64,000 nt of DNA. It comes from Anniella stebbinsi (taxonomy: Eukaryota > Chordata > Lepidosauria > Squamata > Anniellidae). Below the pieces are notes generated by a model that worked only from the letters and a program-made list of their open reading frames with translations, did not search any database and was not told the DNA's origin. The position numbers and the translations under genes were made by a program. Below are positions 31,338-41,240 of this stretch, in pieces. Every line of letters starts with the position of its first letter. Within the stretch, counting starts at the first letter, position 1. The stretch is from the NCBI GenBank assembly GCA_029215795.1, contig JARDYH010000002.1, forward strand, positions 16,857,001-16,921,000, in the 5' to 3' direction.

Positions 31338-31573
31338 GGGAGCCAGTGTGGTGTAGTGACTAGATTGATGGATTGGTAGTTGGGAGATCTGGATTCTAGT
31401 CCCCACTAGTCCATGAAGCTCATTGGGTGACTTTGGGCCAGTCACAGATTCTCAGCCCAACCTACCTCACAGGGTGGTTGTTGTGAGACTAAAGTAGAGA
31501 TGTGCAGGAGGATGTACAGCGCCTTGAGTTCCTTAAGGCGGAAAAAAGGTGGGATATAAATGTAATAAATAAA
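31338..31573 (+). mobile_element. tRNA-derived SINE with L2-like tail
   Basis: Head ccagtgtggtgtagtgacta (A box) and ctggattctagtccccac (B box), then the family body gggtgactttgggccagtca and cctacctcacagggtgg. The 3' tail is gtacagcgccttgagttcc, ggtgggatataaatgtaat, aataaac. An L2-like tail is consistent with mobilisation by L2 machinery (inference). Confidence 0.8.
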
Positions 31574-31811
31574 CAAACACAGTAAACAAACAAAATAGAA
31601 ATGTTGCTTCCTTCATGCACATGAAAAATGAAAATATTTATTATAAGATACTCAAACTGTATCAACTGCAAAGCTATGTGCTGGTTAGGGAGCAAAGATG
31701 GTACACATAAACACATACAAATTAGTTTAAATTATTTGATGTGTTATAAAAAAATGGATGATTTTTATAATAACTGGGGGATGCCTGAGGAATTTGCGAA
31801 TTCCAATACAA

Positions 31812-32597
31812 ACTGACCCTATCCATACCTCCAAAACTCATGAATGCTTGGAGGCGGTAATGGGCTGGATGAGGAAAAACAAACTGAAGCTGAATCCAGA
31901 CAAGACGGAGGTGCTTGCTGTCAAAGGCCGCAACCTGGGTTTGGAGGTGTGTCAACCAGTTCTGGATGGGGTTACACTCCCCCTGAAAGACTGTGTTCAC
32001 AGCTTGGGGGTACTCCTGGATCCGTCGCTCCAAATGACAGCCCAGATAGATGCGACGGCTAGGAGTGCCTACTATCACCTTCGGCTGATACGCCAGCTGC
32101 GCTCCTTCCTAGAGTTGGAAGACCTAAAGATGGTAGTGCACGCGCTGGTAACTTCGAGGCTCGACTTCTGCAATGCCCTGTACATAGGGCTACCTCTGTG
32201 CCTAGTCGGGAAACTTCAACTAGTTCAAAATATGGCAGCCAGGTTGGTCAACGGTACACCTAGGGGTGACCATATTACGCCAGCTTTAAAATCACTTCAG
32301 TGGCTGCCAATTAGTTTCTGGGCAAAGTATAAAGTGTTGGTTATTACCTTTAAAGCCCTACATGGTTTGGGTCCAGGTTACCTGCAGGATCGCCTCCTCC
32401 CATACAATCCACCCCGCACGCTCAGGTCCTCTGGGAAGAACTTACTACAGTCGGCCAAGACTATGCTGACAACCATTACCTAGAGGACCTTCTCTTCTGC
32501 CGCTCCCAGACTGTGGAATGACCTGCCGGAGGAGACTCGTCAACTTAACAGTCTTTTAGAATTTAGGAAAGCCATAAAGACTGTTCTCTTCCGGTAG
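31812..32597 (+). pseudogene. L2 ORF2 C-terminal region, one premature stop
   Basis: Starts downstream of the RT catalytic motif with GWMRKNKLKLNPDKTEVL, then LGVLLDPSL, VVHALVTSRLDFCNALY, LVQNMAARLV and LKSLQWLPI. A TAG at 32481-32483 interrupts it. The same frame continues with WNDLPEET...FRKAIKTVLFR to a natural stop at 32595-32597. Lacking the N-terminal RT and endonuclease, it cannot be active. Confidence 0.9.
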
Positions 32598-32766
32598 GCC
32601 TATCCAGTGGAATTTTAGAATGTTTTTAGGATGTTTTTAGGATGTTTTTAGGATGTTTTAATGCAGTTTTAATGTCTGTCATGTTTTATGTATTTTATCA
32701 TATTGTTGTTCCCCGCCTCGATCCAAACGGAGAGGCGGGTAAGAAATAAATTATTATTATTATTAT
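31812..32766 (+). mobile_element. L2 LINE, copy 2, 5'-truncated
   Basis: Holds the C-terminal part of ORF2 (see next entry), a short 3' UTR with three tandem ttttaggatg units (32628-32660), the stem-loop cccgcctc/gaggcggg at 32712-32739, and an (ATT)n tail. It defines L2 subfamily 2 of this window; tails at 16765, 20341 and 37895 share the terminus. Confidence 0.85.
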
Positions 32767-34708
32767 GTGCGGATCAGAACAGTTATCCTCCAGAAGCCAT
32801 GCTTCCTGAATGTTCTGACATAGTTCTCAGCACCAGCAATGTATCCAAATGCCTTCTGATAGGGGAAAAAAACGGAAACATTTAGAAATGCTTTGATTTT
32901 AGAAGGATCCCCTGTTTTATTGCAATGCTTGTATTTCATCGTCCCGTTCTGTTTTGTTTTTCCATACTTGAATTAGCTTGCATACTGATTCCTTATTAAA
33001 CATTATTCTTTCTGCCCTGCTGAGGCTATGCTATCCGCAGGTTTGGGATCATCCCTAGTACAGAGGATTATGAGAAGGACAGAGGAGTCTGGGGATGTCC
33101 ACAAGTATTTTGAGGTTCTATTCAAGTTTTAAATTCGGTAAAAGGGGCCCAATACCTCAGTTATCAGAGGATGGCAGCCGTTTGAAATGTTTTGTGCCTT
33201 AAAGACAGGGTGGGAGGATCACGGAATCCCAATGGGAGATCTTAAGATCTCCAATGCCACTCTACAATGACCTCCCCTTCCACCTTTGTCCACGCAAAGC
33301 TCACCTTGAGCGCTGCCTCCTGCAACGGTTCCCCTGATTTGCAAGGATAATCTGTGGTGCCATAAAATAAAACCGTCTACAGAGAAATGGCATTGAGTCT
33401 CTCTCCAATATCAATGATTCAGGATAAGTGAATCTAAGGAGATGAAGCATGTTTAATGTAATTACACATCCACTTCTTGTGATGTATGACCCTGTGAAGC
33501 ATTACTAATCCCCAAACAGATACCTGCAGGGAGGCCTATCAAGAACAGCTGTTAGGACAACAAGAAGTGAACCACATGAACTCAGAGTTTTACCGGCATT
33601 TGGCTGCATGGGTTGCGGGAGTTGCTTTTTGCTCACTAAATCCAAGATCTATAAGAAATTAAAGAGAGTTCCAAAAGACAGTACATGGGCTTCTTACATA
33701 AATCAGCCTGCCGACTCATTCTTTCTTGTAATAACCTCCAGCCTTTTTCCATTACTGCATAGGACTTCTTCTAAAATGAGTAATGACATCCCTTAAGTCA
33801 AGGCACTGAACTTGGTGTCATATTCATTTTGGCTCCCCATTTCAGATGTCAAGGAGAAGAAAAGCGCCAACCTTTATGCCTCGGCATGTTTATCAATTGG
33901 AACCTTGTGTATTTCATAACTTCATTATCCGTTGGGGAGTTCGTAAATGAGGGAAATAATACGCGAAACGGCTCCTTTCTTCTCCGTACACTCCCGAAAC
34001 CATCCGCTTCCCAGTGGCTGAAAATGGTTAAAGTACTGGAATTATTTACATGCAGCTCATTTAATTGTAAGCACCTATAAGCTCTTTACCGTCACATTAC
34101 AGTACTTTAATAACCTATATTTTATTTATGCTTCGTTGCTAAGTTTATTATGCTTATTATAGGATGTGATCTTAATTTTATGTTTTACAAAACAATTTAA
34201 ATAATTAAGAGTTACTTTTGTGAGTGCATTTTTTCTCCCAACTGGCAACAAGATGGGTAAATTATAAGAAGCCATTTCCTCCGCATGGTAACAGGTGCAC
34301 GAGAGATTGACAGGACCACTGGAGTAAAAACGTGTTCCATTGGGTTTCCAGGAATTTGAATATAAGGAAAGCAAAATACAATCACACAATCACACACACA
34401 CACACCCCTGCCGTTGCAACAATTCACATCTTCTGGGCTCAGGCAGACTAGTGTGTCATGACAAGATTGCTAATGCACTTAACAAACAAATTGATTAAAC
34501 AATGAAAGGTTCATGTGAGCTCATTCAGAGAGGAAGTTGCCCATTGCATTCTCTGTATTAGTCATTGCTCTGGGCTTGCCTTCCTTCAATCAGACGCCAA
34601 CTGCCCCCCACACTCCTGCCAAAGAGTACGTGGGGCTTGGATATGAGGGGGGGCAGGTTAAATCTATCTTATCTGCATCCCCAGTAGAGCAGCGAGGCCC
34701 AGTGTTTA
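32767..34708. other. Repeat-poor unique sequence, possible conserved element
   Basis: Nearly 2 kb without recognised transposon sequence, unusual for this window. The segment 33560-34130 is AT-rich with words such as catttaattgtaagc. It could hold a regulatory element, but no conservation evidence is available. Open frames are short and unremarkable. A CA tract lies at 34392-34406. Confidence 0.25.
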
Positions 34709-34713
34709 AAAGG

Positions 34714-34784
34714 CAGTGTAGCTCAGTGGGTAGAGCACCTACTTTGCATGCAGAAGGTCACAAATTCAATCCCCAGCATGTCCA
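34714..34784 (+). mobile_element. tRNA-like SINE head (Ala-TGC-like)
   Basis: Perfect A box tagctcagtgggtagagc, an anticodon loop reading tttgcat (TGC), and a degraded B box (ggtcacaaattcaatcc). The acceptor arms (ggcagtg and cagcatg) do not pair, so it is a retroposed pseudo-tRNA or SINE head and not a functional tRNA gene. The SINE at 58701 carries the same gcatgcagaaggtc segment. Confidence 0.7.
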
Positions 34785-35479
34785 CATGGGTGGGGTCTGC
34801 CAGATTCCCAGACCCAGTTGGGCACTTGCAACATCCCTAGTCTTGAATGGACAAATCAGTCCCATTCACTTTATAAAGGGCCTACTCCCGGTGGAGATGA
34901 AAACTCCTACAACTGGTTTGTTGAAATGGCTCAACACCGCTGCCTGCATTTTTGGACACTCCTTGGGGGTGTGGCTATGGGGGATTATCATGATGAGTAC
35001 CTGCACTTCAAAATTTAGCGCTATACCATGGCCCCACCCATTCTAAAAGGTTGAAATGCCTCTCCGAAGGCTTAGTTAGCTGCAGTAAGATTTTTAAGCT
35101 AATTTTTTTTTTTTGGTATTTTTGGATGCCCACTTCCTCTTGGTTGCCCCAGAACCCTATTCATCTTGCCATATCTAGTCTTCCCAGCCATAAAGTCTTC
35201 TGCTCTGTTTCTTAATTTGATGTGACTGGAGCATTAAATCACTCTCCAGAGATTTAGCAGGATTATCCACGCTCAGAGGGGGCTGTTAGTTGAGTCTTTG
35301 CATGTGTCACTGTTTTGGGCATACCATCAGAAATATAGGGAAAATACCTTTTCATCCCCAAGTTTTTTAACTTGAAGAAGTGTTGGGTTACTTTGATTTA
35401 TAGCTTGCTAAAACATAAAGAGTTAGAGGTTCTGATATCACATGTTGTCTACATAAACAAGGAATTCTAGGGTTTCAGA
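34785..35479. other. Anonymous sequence
   Basis: Includes a faint short-MITE fragment (cagtcccattcactttataa, 34857). Otherwise unassigned. Confidence 0.3.
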
Positions 35480-35770
35480 TAGGGTGACCATATTTTGGGA
35501 ACCAAAAAGGAGGACAGCATGGCCAGCCCTCAAGGAGGTGCCCATCCTGACATGACCGCCCACAAGGGGGCATGGCCTTGGTTACATGTTCTACAGCTCA
35601 CAATTCAGACAAACCTGTTCTACATAATATCTTAATGTTAAAATCACTAAAATTAAGAACAAGTGAGACATTCAATGTAGCTGAAATTAACTTCTACCTT
35701 TGTAGCTTTTGCTGTACTTGGAAGCTTTTGCTACACTATGTGTGGTACAGTCTCCCCCTCCTTCAAATAT
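35480..35770 (+). mobile_element. hAT-like element end (left-facing copy)
   Basis: Starts TAGGGTGACCATATTTTGGG, then caaaaaggaggaca and atcttaatgttaaaatcact. About 280 bp are homologous to the reverse complement of 39190-39531. No TSD partner found for this end. Confidence 0.65.
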
Positions 35771-36207
35771 CTTTTCTTAATGCATGTCCTTCACTGGATG
35801 ATCATAGTCTCACATTTCCTAACATTTAACACTCTTTCCCCATCACCTTTCTCATAGCCATTTTAAGTCAGGATCCATACTCACAGATTCAGCACACTAT
35901 CATTTTACAAATGAAGCAGTTGACAAGTGCAGAAAAATCTAGTACAACCTAGCATTCAGAAAGGGTATTACCCTGCAAAGGTTAGCCATGGAACAAAATG
36001 ACTAAAGGCTCATTGCAGCCACTTCCAAATAGCATCTCTTAGCTTGTTTCAACTTCTGGTTTATCAATGAGAAACTATCACAATGCTAGACAAGGATTTT
36101 CCCTCCTTTTTTTCCAAATATCTCCTGAATTTACAATGCCTCAGTGTGCAGAGAACAGAAATCCCAATCTGGGACCCAAAGGAAACTGCCCAAAGAAACC
36201 TTAGAAA
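35771..36207. other. Anonymous sequence
   Basis: May be the interior of the element beginning at 35480. No coding motif. Confidence 0.3.
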
Positions 36208-36267
36208 CAAGTCCCATTGATTTCAATAAAGCTTACTCCCAGATAAATGAATATAGGATTGCAGCCG
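36208..36267 (+). mobile_element. Short palindromic MITE, right arm
   Basis: aagtcccattgatttcaata, gcttactcccagataaatg, aggattgcagcc. Confidence 0.55.
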
Positions 36268-36539
36268 TAAATGAAGGTGCTTACAGGGCCAAGCAGCATG
36301 CACGCCAGGGCTGAGGAATGTGCTGCCCAGGCAGATGGGGAGGGAACACATGGTGCCCCTGCCGCAGAGATGCTTGTCCCGCCGCCACTCCCATGCCGAC
36401 ATCTGCCTCCTTGTGGATAAGCGCTGGGTGGGGGTGGGAGGGCAGAGGCCCTAACTTGGAAATGCCCAAATGAGCCTCTCTCACGCCGCACAGCATCTAT
36501 CCGGGCTCCTCATGCGTCGTTGCAATGACCACAAGCCCA

Positions 36540-37213
36540 GGGGAGCCCAGACCCAGCACAGAAGAGGCGGCAGAGGCCCGAAACCAGAAGTGAGCAAATC
36601 CGCCTCTCCCGCCTGGACATCCGGGCTCCTCGGGGCTTGTTTCCATTGAGACAGCCCACGGGGAGGCCGGGTAAGTGCTGGGCAAGTGCTGGGCAGGGCG
36701 GCAGAGGCGGATTTGGGCACTTCCGGGTTCGGGCCTCTGCTGCCTCTTCTGCACTGGATCCGGGCTCCTCGTGAGTCGTCGCAATGGCGACAAGCACCGG
36801 GGAGCCCAGACCCAGCATGGAAGAGGCGGCAGAGGCCCCAAACCAGAAGTGAGCAAATCCGCCTCTCCCGCCTCTTCTGCCTGGACATCCGGGCTCCTCG
36901 GGGCTTGTTTCCATTGCGACAGCCCACGGGGAGGCCGGGTAAGTGCTGGGCAGTGCGGGAGAGGCGGATTTGGGCACTTCCGGGTTCGGGCCTGTGCCGC
37001 CTCTTCTGCGCTGGATCTGGGCTCCTCGTGAGTCGTCGCAGTGGCGACAAGCACCGGGGAGCCCAGACCCAGCACGGAAGAGGCGGCAGAGGCCCGAAAT
37101 CGTCCTCTCAGGCCCGGACATAATGGAAATTCAGAAAAAATCCGCCCGGACGCCATTTTGCCCCCCAAATTCCTGACAGGTCCGGGGGGATCCGGACGTC
37201 TGGTCACTCTAGG
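36540..37213 (+). repeat. ~258-bp GC-rich tandem repeat ending in a hAT-like terminus
   Basis: ggagcccagacccagca recurs at 36542, 36801 and 37058 (259- and 257-bp spacing), with aatccgcctctcccgcc, gacatccgggctcctcgggg and ggcggatttgggcacttccg between. The unit contains its own inverted segments. It runs into ccggacgtctggtcactcta, a YAGRGTGACC-type end (37204-37213). The long overlapping open frames on both strands (up to 240 codons) are by-products of GC-rich repetition. Confidence 0.75.
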
Positions 37214-37284
37214 TACCATCGATCAGCACTCTTTGAATCCGATTCTGTAGCCAACTGTGGATCCACCCTGCCTTCTAGCTTACT

Positions 37285-38345
37285 TTTAGCTAGAGTTTGC
37301 TAATCTGAATGTCATGTGGTACTTTGTCAAAGGCTTTGCTGAAGTCAAGATATATTATGTCCACAGCATTCCCACAGTCCACAAGGGAGGTTACCCAATC
37401 AAAAAATGAGATCAGATTAGTCTGGCAGGATTTGTTCTTGACAAATCCATGCTGGCTTCTAATCACTACATTGTTTTCAAGGTGCTTACAGACTGACTTC
37501 TTTATAATCTGCTCCAAAATTTCCCCAAGGATTGATGTCAGACTAACTGATCTGTAGTTCTCAGGTTCTTCCTTTTTGCCCTTTTTGAAGATAGGGACAA
37601 CATTAGCCCTCCTCCAGTTGTCCGGCACTTTACCCATCTTCCAGGATTTCACAAAGATAATAGACTGTGGTTCTGAGAGTTCTTCTGCCAGCTCCTTTAT
37701 TACTCTAGGATGCAGTTCATCAGGCCCTGAAGATTTGAACTCGTTCAAAAAAAGTAGGTGTTCCTTGACCATTTGTTTATCCATCTCAAACTGCAATCCT
37801 GCCCCTTCAGCTTGTACTTCACTTTTTCCAGGGGGGTCATAGACCCTTTTTTGGGAGAAAACTGAGCCAAAGTAGGAATTGAGGACTGAATTTTAAGATG
37901 TTTTAATGATGCATTTTCTCTTGTTTTAATTTTTTTTAACTGTTTGTGATTTTTGTATTTTACATTGTGTTCCCTGCCTCGATCCAAAGGGAGAGGCGGG
38001 TTATAAATAATAATTTGCCTTTTCTTTGTCATCTGTAATCATTTTGCCATCCTCATTAAATAGTTGAACCACCATTTTCCCTCTATCTTTTACTGTGCAC
38101 ATACCTGGAGAAAGCTTTTTTTTTGTTTGTTTGCTTTTGGCAGCCCTCACTAGCCTCAGCTCATTCTCAGCTTTAGCCTCCCTGATGCCATTCCTGCACT
38201 ACCTGGCCTGGCCTTCCTTCCACTTCCTAGATGTGTCCTTTTTGGTTTTCAGGTCATTTCTAAGTTTTTTTGTGAAGCCACATTGCCTTCTTCTGTTGTC
38301 TTCTACCTTTTCTCCTTGTTGGAATTGTTTGTTTTTGGGCCTTTA
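37285..38345 (-). pseudogene. CR1 LINE ORF2: endonuclease-RT linker and N-terminal RT
   Basis: In minus-strand order it shows a linker with IREAKAENELRLVRAAKSK, then, after an insertion, [69 protein letters not shown] and [13 protein letters not shown]. These are fingers/palm landmarks of CR1-clade reverse transcriptases. The FADD catalytic region lies beyond the truncation. Frame breaks occur in the linker. Confidence 0.85.
37895..38018 (+). mobile_element. L2-type tail inserted in the CR1 relic
   Basis: gttccctgcctcgatccaaa, gggagaggcgggttataaat is the subfamily 2 L2 terminus. aattt at both junctions may be the target duplication. It is younger than the CR1 copy it splits. Confidence 0.7.
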
Positions 38346-38699
38346 AAATTTCCTTTTTTAGAAATCCCATGTAACATGAAAATGTGAGTTGTACGCGAAG
38401 CAACAACAACAACAACTCCATTTTATTTCAAGCTGCATCAGAACTCTGCATCACAAAAAAAAAAAACCAGAAAGGTTACGTGATCCTCAGCTATGCAAAA
38501 AACAAAACAAAACCAAGGTTACTAATAAGGCTGACCATATGAACAGGAGGACAGGGCTCATGTAACTTTAACAGTTGTAGAGAAAAGGAAATTTCAGCCA
38601 GAGTCATTTGTATCTAATTATTTCCTGGTGAAATTCCCTCTTCATCACACCAGTTAAAGTTGCAGGGGCCCTGCCTTCTTTTGTATCTGGTCACTCTAG

Positions 38700-38906
38700 A
38701 TGGTACCTCAAACTGGGGGGGAGGTACCACAGGGCTCAGTTCTGGACCCAGTTCTCTTCAACATTTTTATTAATGACTTGGATGAGGAGGTGGTGGGAAT
38801 GCTTATCAAATTTGCAGATGACACAAAATTGGGTGGAATAGCTAATACCCTGAAAGACAGAAAGAAAATTCAAAGTGCTATTGATAGGCCTGAGTGCTGG
38901 AGATGA
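38700..38906 (+). pseudogene. CR1 RT catalytic fragment
   Basis: Frame reads VPQGSVLDPVLFNIFINDLD, then IKFADDTKLGGIAN. These are RT motifs around the FADD catalytic site. About 68 codons, truncated on both sides. Confidence 0.85.
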
Positions 38907-38932
38907 TACTTGGCAACTTGGTAGCCCTTAGA

Positions 38933-39170
38933 TAGGGCTTTAGCCATGCCAAATTTGAAGGAGATCCATTCATCTGTTGATTTTTAGGATTTTTTTAAAG
39001 TTTGAGGATTTAAAATTATTTTTTTTAAAAAAAAACTGCCATTTTTAAAGATAAAGAGATGAAACTTTGCACCATGATATCGCTTAAATAGGGCTTTAGC
39101 TATGCCAAGTTTGAAGCAGATCTGTTCATCTGTTGATTTTTAGGAATTTTTTGTAAGTTTTAGGTTTTAA
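38933..39170 (+). repeat. Twin repeat, 156-bp spacing
   Basis: tagggctttagc(c/t)atgcca, then gatc(c/t)(a/g)ttcatctgttgatt, recur at 38933 and 39089. It lies inside the insertion, next to the hAT-like end. Diverged, so old. Confidence 0.7.
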
Positions 39171-39189
39171 AGTTATTTTTGTTAAAAAA

Positions 39190-39531
39190 AACCCACTGGA
39201 GCCAAGTTGGAGGGAAGGGGAGAATGTATCACACAGAGTATAGCAATAAAGTACAGCAAAAGCTACAAAATGAGGAGTGAGTGAAGTTAATTTCAGATAC
39301 ATTGGATGTCACACTTGTTATTTCAGTGATTCTAACATTAAGATGATCTGTAGTACAGTTTTTTCTTACTTGTGTGCTGTAAAATCAGACATGTGACCAA
39401 GGCTATGTCCAGGTGAGCACATCCCCTTGGTGCTGGACATGCCCCCTGGGGGTGGACATGTTGTTGGGCATGCCCCCGTGGGGGCCGACCATGTTGTCCT
39501 CCTTTTTGGTTTCCAAAATATGGTCACCCTA
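39190..39531 (-). mobile_element. hAT-like element end (right-facing copy)
   Basis: Ends ccaaaatatggtcaccctat and matches 35480-35770 in reverse. Only this one terminus is present in the insertion; the other was lost or replaced by the CR1 fragment. Confidence 0.65.
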
Positions 39532-39681
39532 TGCCTGCAACTTTAACTGTTGTGATGAAGAAGGAATTTCACTAGGAACTAATTGCATACAAATGACACT
39601 GGCTGAAATTCCCTTTTCTCTACAGTTGTTAAAATTACATGAGCCCTGTCCTCCTTTTCATATGGTCAGCCTATTACTAAT

Positions 39682-40561
39682 ACTATTCTAAACCGATTTG
39701 TAAATGGAAGGAAGATTTCTCCTCACACCGATCACCCCAAATGAGTGCTATAAAAGGAAAAGAGAAGTTCACTTATAATATTAAATTTATCAATTTGATT
39801 TCTCATCGAGTTTTTTTTTTTATCAAGCCTTGCTGCTCTCCTGTGGATGGATTTCTGAGAGATTATTGTTTACCTACTGTGGTACGGCGATAATGAGGAG
39901 GCCTTTTTTAAAACAATTGTTTGTCTCTCCCCTAGCCCAGTCTAATCTCCACACATCATTCAGATCTACAAAACACTTAATCATACCCCACCACACTTTT
40001 TAAAGTCAGTAACTGTCACACCACACATATGCGGGGTAGGGCAGAGACGCATCACCACCCATCAAGGCATTCATCCTTTGCTTTCTCAAAGAGCAGGATG
40101 TTTTCAGCATGGCCAAGGGGGGAAAAATAGCCTTCTTAAAATAAAACATATTGAGAACAACAAAAACACGTTGCATTCTTTCTTTCTTTCTTTCTTCCTT
40201 CCTTCCCCACCCCCCTTTTTTCTGGTAGATAATCTATTCATTTTCTAGAGCGAGACATTTTCCTCAAGTCCTCAGACGTTTGATCAAACAGAGGACCACC
40301 CACGTTAATTTGATACAAATGTTATAATCTAATAATAAAGTTCTTGTGCTTCTTACTGTTCATGACCCCCAATGCTTTTTCAGCATGCAGTACATTTTTA
40401 AAGAATAAAATAAAATAAATCTGCTGTCAGCACTTAAAAAGAAATGGGGGTGAAATGTACAACCAAACCACATCAGTGGCTCTCAAGTATTCAAAGATTT
40501 TCCCCGTCCTCTGTAAAATGAGACCCAGATTCTTTTTCTAGCAATGTCTTCAAGAACCTTT

Positions 40562-40562
<1 letters not shown>
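39682..40562. other. Anonymous sequence
   Basis: Contains a (TTTC)n/(TTCC)n tract (40172-40206). No gene or clear repeat family. Confidence 0.35.
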
Positions 40563-40613
<51 letters not shown>

Positions 40614-40618
40614 TATAT
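40563..40618 (+). repeat. (AT)n microsatellite
   Basis: Nearly pure AT dinucleotide repeat. Confidence 0.95.
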
Positions 40619-41200
40619 TGCCGTTGAAGGTTAATGTGACTTTAATGCAAATTAGTAAAGGGGAATTGCGATACATTGGGATGCTGGCCACAGCTAGGGA
40701 CAGACAAAGTCACCTCTGTCCAGTCCCACCTGGCACTCGCTGAGCTGCTGCAGCTGCTCGCCCCCCGTATCCGCTCGTTGAGCCCACACATTCACACAGA
40801 CCTGCTTGCTGAGCCTCCACACACACCCTTGACCTATTTGTCGAGCAGCCATGCACCTCTCCCGATAGCAAGCCGCCATTTTGGGTAGAGATGGTAGCTT
40901 GGGGGTTTCCATAAAACTAATACTCCATTCACGCCTGTAACGTTGTGTAAATGGGCCTTGTATGGTCTCCATTTCAACAGCAATACTTTTATGGAAATCC
41001 CAGAGCTGCTCTTTCTATGCAAAATGGCAGTTCAGTATGGGGACAGGGGGCTGCTGAAGCCGGTCATTGGTAAGTGGTGCCTGGGAGATCAGGCAGTGGG
41101 GAGTCCATCAGACTCCACCCCCAATCGGATGCCCACAACATCCCTAGCCACGGCAAAGACAGAATGGAACAGTAGAGTGACATGTTCTGTCAGCCACAGG
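40619..41200. other. Anonymous sequence
   Basis: May include degraded upstream L2 sequence near its right edge. No recognisable domain. Confidence 0.3.
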
Positions 41201-41240
41201 GCATATCCAAGCTGAGTTCTTCCCTTCCCTGCCATTTTTC

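Larger units (their letters stand above)
38527..39673 (+). mobile_element. Foldback composite MITE, copy 6, split by an 832-bp insertion
   Basis: Left unit 38527-38699 and right unit 39532-39673 form the 320-bp composite, flanked by a perfect TSD ttactaat (38519-38526 and 39674-39681). The inserted block (38700-39531) sits exactly at the unit junction. Confidence 0.85.

Noticed and set aside
34714..34784. Functional tRNA-Ala gene
   Set aside because: A box is perfect, but the acceptor arms do not pair and the B box is degraded; fits a SINE head.
34537..35046. 169-codon plus-strand open frame
   Set aside because: It runs through the tRNA-like SINE head and unrelated flanks; no coding signature.
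36481..37219. Long overlapping open frames on both strands (up to 240 codons)
   Set aside because: They arise in several frames at once from a GC-rich 258-bp tandem repeat; composition is Pro/Arg/Gly-rich with no domain.
35480..39531. Single intact 4-kb DNA transposon
   Set aside because: The right terminus lies within a MITE whose own TSD brackets it, and no TSD joins the two ends.
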